Below the pieces are notes generated by a model. It searched no databases. It was not told the DNA's origin and worked only from the letters and a program-made list of their open reading frames with translations. Position numbers and translations under genes: made by a program. From the NCBI GenBank assembly GCA_002690445.1, contig NZER01000258.1, forward strand, positions 1 through 10,448: a stretch of 10,448 nt of DNA. Direction: 5' to 3'. This stretch comes from Candidatus Pacearchaeota archaeon. GTDB lineage: Archaea; Nanoarchaeota; Nanoarchaeia; Pacearchaeales; GW2011-AR1. Positions 7,106 through 10,448 of the stretch are shown piece after piece. How positions within the stretch are numbered: position 1 is the stretch's first letter; the number at the start of each line of letters is the position of its first letter.

Positions 7106-7448
7106 AAATAAGAATGATAATGTAATTTTCCTGAATAAATGGAAATTTGAAAATAAAGAGCGAAAGAAAAAGAAAGAACAATCCCGCAAACTTCCCACCC
7201 TCAAGGCTTTTCAGCCTAATCAATACTACATCAATCCCGATAAAGGAGCGATGATCCATGTCCTATTCATTACGGACAAAAGTGATAATTTCAACAATTA
7301 CATGATATATGTCATGGAAGACCCCACTGGGCAATTCTATTGCACTAAGGTCGAAGAAACTACCTGTGATGGTTGGCATGAACTTCATGCGGATGTTTTT
7401 AGACATGAAATTAAAAAACATAATACAGATCCCCCTAAAGCTAGTTGA
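7089..7448 (+). CDS. Small hypothetical phage protein, basic N-terminus
   Basis: A 119-aa protein of unknown function. The first 35 residues are polar, with a lysine-rich run (KFENKERKKKKEQ, 19-31). The remainder (residues 40-110) alternates in a way that suggests a small beta-rich domain (MIHVLFITDKSD, YMIYVMEDPTGQFYCTKVEE, WHELHADVF) with two cysteines, C85 and C93. The GTG at 7089 is the probable start, with AGGTG a few bases upstream, inside the end of clpS (17-base overlap); no ATG lies near in this frame. The gene is richer in GC (about 42-48% in its middle) than the oxygenase and clpS genes before it. It is the last gene before the late promoter at 7450, so it probably closes the early operon. 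Confidence 0.72.
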   Translation: MSNSNENKNDNVIFLNKWKFENKERKKKKEQSRKLPTLKAFQPNQYYINPDKGAMIHVLFITDKSDNFNNYMIYVMEDPTGQFYCTKVEETTCDGWHELHADVFRHEIKKHNTDPPKAS

Positions 7449-7449
7449 G

Positions 7450-7457
7450 TATAAATA
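7450..7457 (+). promoter_or_regulatory. T4-type late promoter motif TATAAATA
   Basis: TATAAATA stands two bases after the preceding stop codon and 32 bases before the ATG at 7490. In T4 this octamer is the complete late promoter, read by host RNA polymerase with gp55, gp33 and the clamp. It is the only exact copy I found on the + strand of the window, and it lies exactly at the boundary between replication genes and the downstream cassette. A -35 box is neither seen nor needed. Confidence 0.7.
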
Positions 7458-7489
7458 TTGAAGATGGTACAACCTAATTTTGGAGTAAA

Positions 7490-9139
7490 ATGAGTAGACG
7501 TAGTTGGATAAAGGCCGTTAAATCTGTCAAACCCCTAGAAGTCTTAGAAGAAGCAGCTCAGGCTGATATTCAAAAGAAATTAGTCGCTGCTGGTATGGGA
7601 CATATGGGTGATCCCAAGCGAGTTGCTAATCAAGAACCACCTCTATCTAGTGCAGACTTTATAAAATTAATTAAAAAAACATTTCCGGGCCAGGATGGCC
7701 AAGTTCCTGAAGTAACAGAATTTAAGCCTCTTATGGGGCTAAATACTAGTCATTCCTTCTCTATGTTTGGATTTATGTATGATGGAAAAATCAATTATAT
7801 AAAACTTGCTGGAGGGTCAAAGGGAAGAGGTACTAAACAAACTAACGAACAAGAAACCTCATGGTTATTAGTTTTGTCCGCATTCTATGATACTCCAGAC
7901 ATGCAAACAAAAGATGCATCTACGTTGTTTGACCTTTGCCAAAAGGAAGCTGTTTATAGTAGAGTATATGGAAATGATGGTAAAGCTTTGGATGTGGGTA
8001 AAGCATTAGGATTAGTAAACTGGATGGGGGTGAATGGAGGACTTCCATTTTCAGATGGTGATAAGAGTAGGGCCCCAACAGGCTGGGTAAACTCTCACAT
8101 AGCTCAAGCTAAAAAATTCATATCCTCTTCAAAATTTGGTTCCACTAATGTTCCACAATACTTTCGTAAAGATAAAGCAAAGCTTCCTATAGTTAATTTG
8201 GCAAAGCAGTTATTTCCAACTTCAGTTCCAGATCAAAAATTTGATAAGGATAAATGGAATCCCGCTGATGTTTGGATAGAATATTCAGATTATGTTCTGC
8301 CGGTAATGGGTCCAAAGGGTGATTACAAATTGACACATTTAAATAATTATCTATTAGAGTCAATAGAGAATAAAAGAGGTATCTTAGGAGTTTCATTAAA
8401 GCTTGGTAAAGGTGAAATTAATTCAATTAATATGACAGAAAGACCAGAATATATAGTTGATGATTTTAAAATGCAGTATGGTGATTTTTTCGCACAAAAT
8501 GTGTCCTCCATATATGGTGGAAATGAGTTAGAAGGATATTCTGTAACGTATAGGTTATTTTCAGCAAGTGCTACTGAAACAATACGAGGAGAAGCTCAGA
8601 AAAAGAAAACACTAGCCGCACATGGTAAAGTGTTTTTAAAATACTTAGATTTTCTTATGGGATCAAAAAGGGCATATGTAAGCAGAGTAGAAAGTGTTAA
8701 AGGAGTACTTATTAAAGAAACGAACCCATATTCCAATAAGGGTGTTGGATCGTATGCATTTACTAAAAAGGGAAAACTAGCATTTAAAAAGATTACAGAA
8801 GAATGGCCTAAATTGAAGACTTCCGATATAATACAATATGCAAGGGGTACTGATGCATCAGAATATGATATTCTTATAGCTTCTGCAGGAAGAAGCGGAC
8901 TTGCAAAGAGTGAAAAGATTTTCTTAGATGCTGTTGCACAGTATGCATTTGACAAGAAAGCACCAGAGAAAAATATGCAAACAAGAATCTCAGCAAGATT
9001 TCAAACTATTAGATTGGGAACATTATTTGCGGGTATAAAGAAGGGTAGTGTAGATAAATTACATCAAATTGCATTAGGTATGTTACTCTATGGTAAATCG
9101 GAATCAGAATGGTCTGCTCCACACGTTAAGGCGACATAA
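7490..9139 (+). CDS. Large late phage protein with PD-(D/E)XK-like nuclease features
   Basis: A 549-aa protein that I do not recognise by name. Within it is a pattern seen in several phage proteins with a restriction-endonuclease fold: TKQTNEQETSW (115-125), with E122 in a helix after a strand; WNPADVWIEY (256-265), with D260; then HLNNYL and GVSLKLGKGE (300-309), with K304. E, D and SxK in this order fit the active site of PD-(D/E)XK nucleases. Flanks include a lysine-rich helical stretch (367-395) and a C-terminus ending SAPHVKAT, also met in such proteins. GGAG four bases before the ATG and the TATAAATA motif support the start and late expression. The stop TAA abuts the next ATG. A catalytically inactive structural role is possible. 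LEE at 19-21 followed by A resembles a prohead protease site. Confidence 0.6.
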   Translation: MSRRSWIKAVKSVKPLEVLEEAAQADIQKKLVAAGMGHMGDPKRVANQEPPLSSADFIKLIKKTFPGQDGQVPEVTEFKPLMGLNTSHSFSMFGFMYDGKINYIKLAGGSKGRGTKQTNEQETSWLLVLSAFYDTPDMQTKDASTLFDLCQKEAVYSRVYGNDGKALDVGKALGLVNWMGVNGGLPFSDGDKSRAPTGWVNSHIAQAKKFISSSKFGSTNVPQYFRKDKAKLPIVNLAKQLFPTSVPDQKFDKDKWNPADVWIEYSDYVLPVMGPKGDYKLTHLNNYLLESIENKRGILGVSLKLGKGEINSINMTERPEYIVDDFKMQYGDFFAQNVSSIYGGNELEGYSVTYRLFSASATETIRGEAQKKKTLAAHGKVFLKYLDFLMGSKRAYVSRVESVKGVLIKETNPYSNKGVGSYAFTKKGKLAFKKITEEWPKLKTSDIIQYARGTDASEYDILIASAGRSGLAKSEKIFLDAVAQYAFDKKAPEKNMQTRISARFQTIRLGTLFAGIKKGSVDKLHQIALGMLLYGKSESEWSAPHVKAT

Positions 9140-10351
9140 ATGTTCACTTTTGATGGATTCCTTACAGAGGCAAAGAATTTACATTTAGAACACCTAGAAG
9201 ATGAGGTTCTAAATAATGGTGTAGCGGGAACAAGAGGAGCAATTAACTTCCTTCAATCCCTAAGAGATATGCTCGCTGGAAACGCAAAATCCAGCGTAAA
9301 TGTGACAGTCAAGTGGGACGGTGCCCCAGCTGTCTTCGCGGGAATTAACCCTGAGAATGGTCAATTCTTCGTTGGTACAAAGGGAGTGTTCAACAAGAAT
9401 GCGAAGATCAATTACTCTCATGAAGACATTGACCGTAACCACTCGGCCAGAGGTCTTAATCAAAAACTCAAGGTTGCACTCACTGAACTGTCTAAGTTGG
9501 GCATTAAAGAAGTACTCCAAGGCGATATGCTTTTTACACAAGATGACTTGGAGAAAAAAACAATAGAAGGAAAACAGTATGTAGTTTTCCAACCAAATAC
9601 AATACTGTATGCAGTTCCAATGGAGAGTGCATCGCAGATATTATCTTCTAAAATGGGGATCGTTTTCCATACAACCTATAGTGGAAAAACGATGGAAGAT
9701 ATGTCTGCGTCATTCTCTGTCAATCTTAGGGGGTTAAGTAAATCTTCTGGTGTATGGTTTTCAGATGCAAGTTACAAGGATACTTCTGGAACTATAAATT
9801 TCAATCAGGCTGAAACGAGAGAAATAAATGGTGTATTGTCTCAGGCAGGAAAAACTTTTCATACTTTAGATTCTCTTGTTCTGAATATTGTTAATGACTC
9901 TGGTTACAACGAACTTATCAAGACTTTCAACAATACAAAGGTCAGAGCTGGTGAAAAGATCACTAACACCAGACAACATACTAGAGGATTAATTGCTTAC
10001 GTTTATGACAAACTCAAGGCGGATGTTGATAGGGTAAAAAGGCCAGAGACTAAAAAAGAGAAACAGTTGACTATGGATACCAAGATGAAGTTTTTTCGAT
10101 CCAAATCAAGTCAATTAGTCAAGATTTTTGATATGCAAAATCTTCTCGTAACAGCCAAGGATTTGATTATACGAAAATTAGAGAAGTCCAAAGGTGCTAT
10201 GGATACCTTTGTCCGTACTGATAAGGGATATAGAGTTACACAACCAGAAGGATTTGTGGCAATAGATCATTTAGGTAAAGCGGTTAAATTAGTAGATCGT
10301 ATGGAATTTGCACACCAAAACTTCACAGCAGCAAAGAATTGGTCAAAATGA
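9140..10351 (+). CDS. Putative nucleotidyltransferase (ligase/capping-like, KWDG motif) with capsid-targeting-like N-terminus
   Basis: A 403-aa protein starting directly after the preceding stop, with TAAGG eight bases upstream. TVKWDGAPAVFAG (56-68) carries K58-x-D-G61, the motif I lysine of ATP/GTP-dependent ligases and capping enzymes. EVLQGDMLF (124-132) fits motif III, FQPNTILYAV (150-159) fits IIIa, EGFVAID (370-376) fits motif IV, and VKLVDR (382-387) fits V. The distance between IIIa and IV, about 210 residues, is much larger than usual and implies an inserted domain. The family is found in marine T4-like phages without an assigned function, as far as I know. Residues 1-11 (MFTFDGFLTEA) align with the T4 capsid-targeting peptide and its cleavage site. 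Bases 9230-9540 are GC-richer (38-57%) than the rest of the gene. A non-catalytic role cannot be excluded. Confidence 0.6.
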   Translation: MFTFDGFLTEAKNLHLEHLEDEVLNNGVAGTRGAINFLQSLRDMLAGNAKSSVNVTVKWDGAPAVFAGINPENGQFFVGTKGVFNKNAKINYSHEDIDRNHSARGLNQKLKVALTELSKLGIKEVLQGDMLFTQDDLEKKTIEGKQYVVFQPNTILYAVPMESASQILSSKMGIVFHTTYSGKTMEDMSASFSVNLRGLSKSSGVWFSDASYKDTSGTINFNQAETREINGVLSQAGKTFHTLDSLVLNIVNDSGYNELIKTFNNTKVRAGEKITNTRQHTRGLIAYVYDKLKADVDRVKRPETKKEKQLTMDTKMKFFRSKSSQLVKIFDMQNLLVTAKDLIIRKLEKSKGAMDTFVRTDKGYRVTQPEGFVAIDHLGKAVKLVDRMEFAHQNFTAAKNWSK

Positions 10352-10448
10352 AAACATTTAAACAACATTTAATCGAGGAAATGCCTAAGGCAACTAAAGA
10401 TATTAAAAAATATACTGTTGCTGATTTCAAAAAATTTGGCAGAGAGGG
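10348..10448 (+). CDS. Start of a further late gene, cut by the window edge
   Basis: The ATG overlaps the preceding stop as ATGA. Thirty-three complete codons are visible, open to the edge. The N-terminus, MKTFKQHLIEE, aligns without gaps to the T4 internal-protein capsid-targeting sequence MKTYQEFIAE, including L8-x-E10 as the expected gp21 cleavage site. The rest seen so far is lysine-rich (KATKDIKKY, ADFKKFG). Function unknown; the end is outside the window. Confidence 0.7.
   Translation, partial: MKTFKQHLIEEMPKATKDIKKYTVADFKKFGRE

Noticed and set aside
8330..8357. TTGACA followed by a weak -10 within the 549-aa gene
   Set aside because: No good TATAAT or extended -10 at the right distance; it lies inside a clearly continuous coding sequence.
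8827..8832. TATAAT inside the 549-aa gene
   Set aside because: No -35 box at 16-18 bases, no TG extension, and no gene start close downstream.

Overview
The window looks like the genome of a T4-like myovirus, probably marine and AT-rich. DNA polymerase gp43, recombinase UvsX and replicative helicase gp41 lie together on one strand, with only one small conserved gene between the last two. This is a cluster known from marine relatives of T4, including cyanophages. All genes are on the + strand and nearly contiguous, with start/stop overlaps (TAATG, ATGA). The host cannot be named from this sequence.

Region 1 (1-692): an M15-family zinc peptidase, possibly an endolysin, ends in a hairpin. A 55-aa single-pass membrane ORF with a GTG start follows, and its stop overlaps the polymerase ATG. 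Region 2 (693-7448) is the replication/recombination operon: gp43, uvsX, a small conserved gene, gp41, a 2OG-Fe(II) oxygenase, a ClpS-type N-degron adaptor and a small hypothetical gene. From uvsX onward every gene overlaps the next, so translational coupling is likely. Two host-type promoters, each TTGACA plus an extended -10 TGnTATAAT, stand just before gp43 and uvsX. The -35 box of the uvsX promoter contains the gp43 stop codon, and its predicted transcript would be nearly leaderless.

Region 3 (7449-10448) starts with a perfect T4 late-promoter motif, TATAAATA. It drives a 549-aa protein with PD-(D/E)XK-like nuclease features, then a 403-aa protein with a KWDG motif typical of ligase/capping-enzyme nucleotidyltransferases, then a third gene cut by the window edge. 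The last two begin with peptides that align without gaps to the T4 capsid-targeting sequence and end at a (L/I)xE site. My main hypothesis is that this late cassette encodes nucleic-acid enzymes packaged in the head and injected with the DNA.

The core replication assignments are solid. The functions of the late cassette, the altered specificity of the ClpS pocket and the 55-aa membrane protein are inferences. No tRNA, CRISPR array, insertion sequence or integrase was seen.
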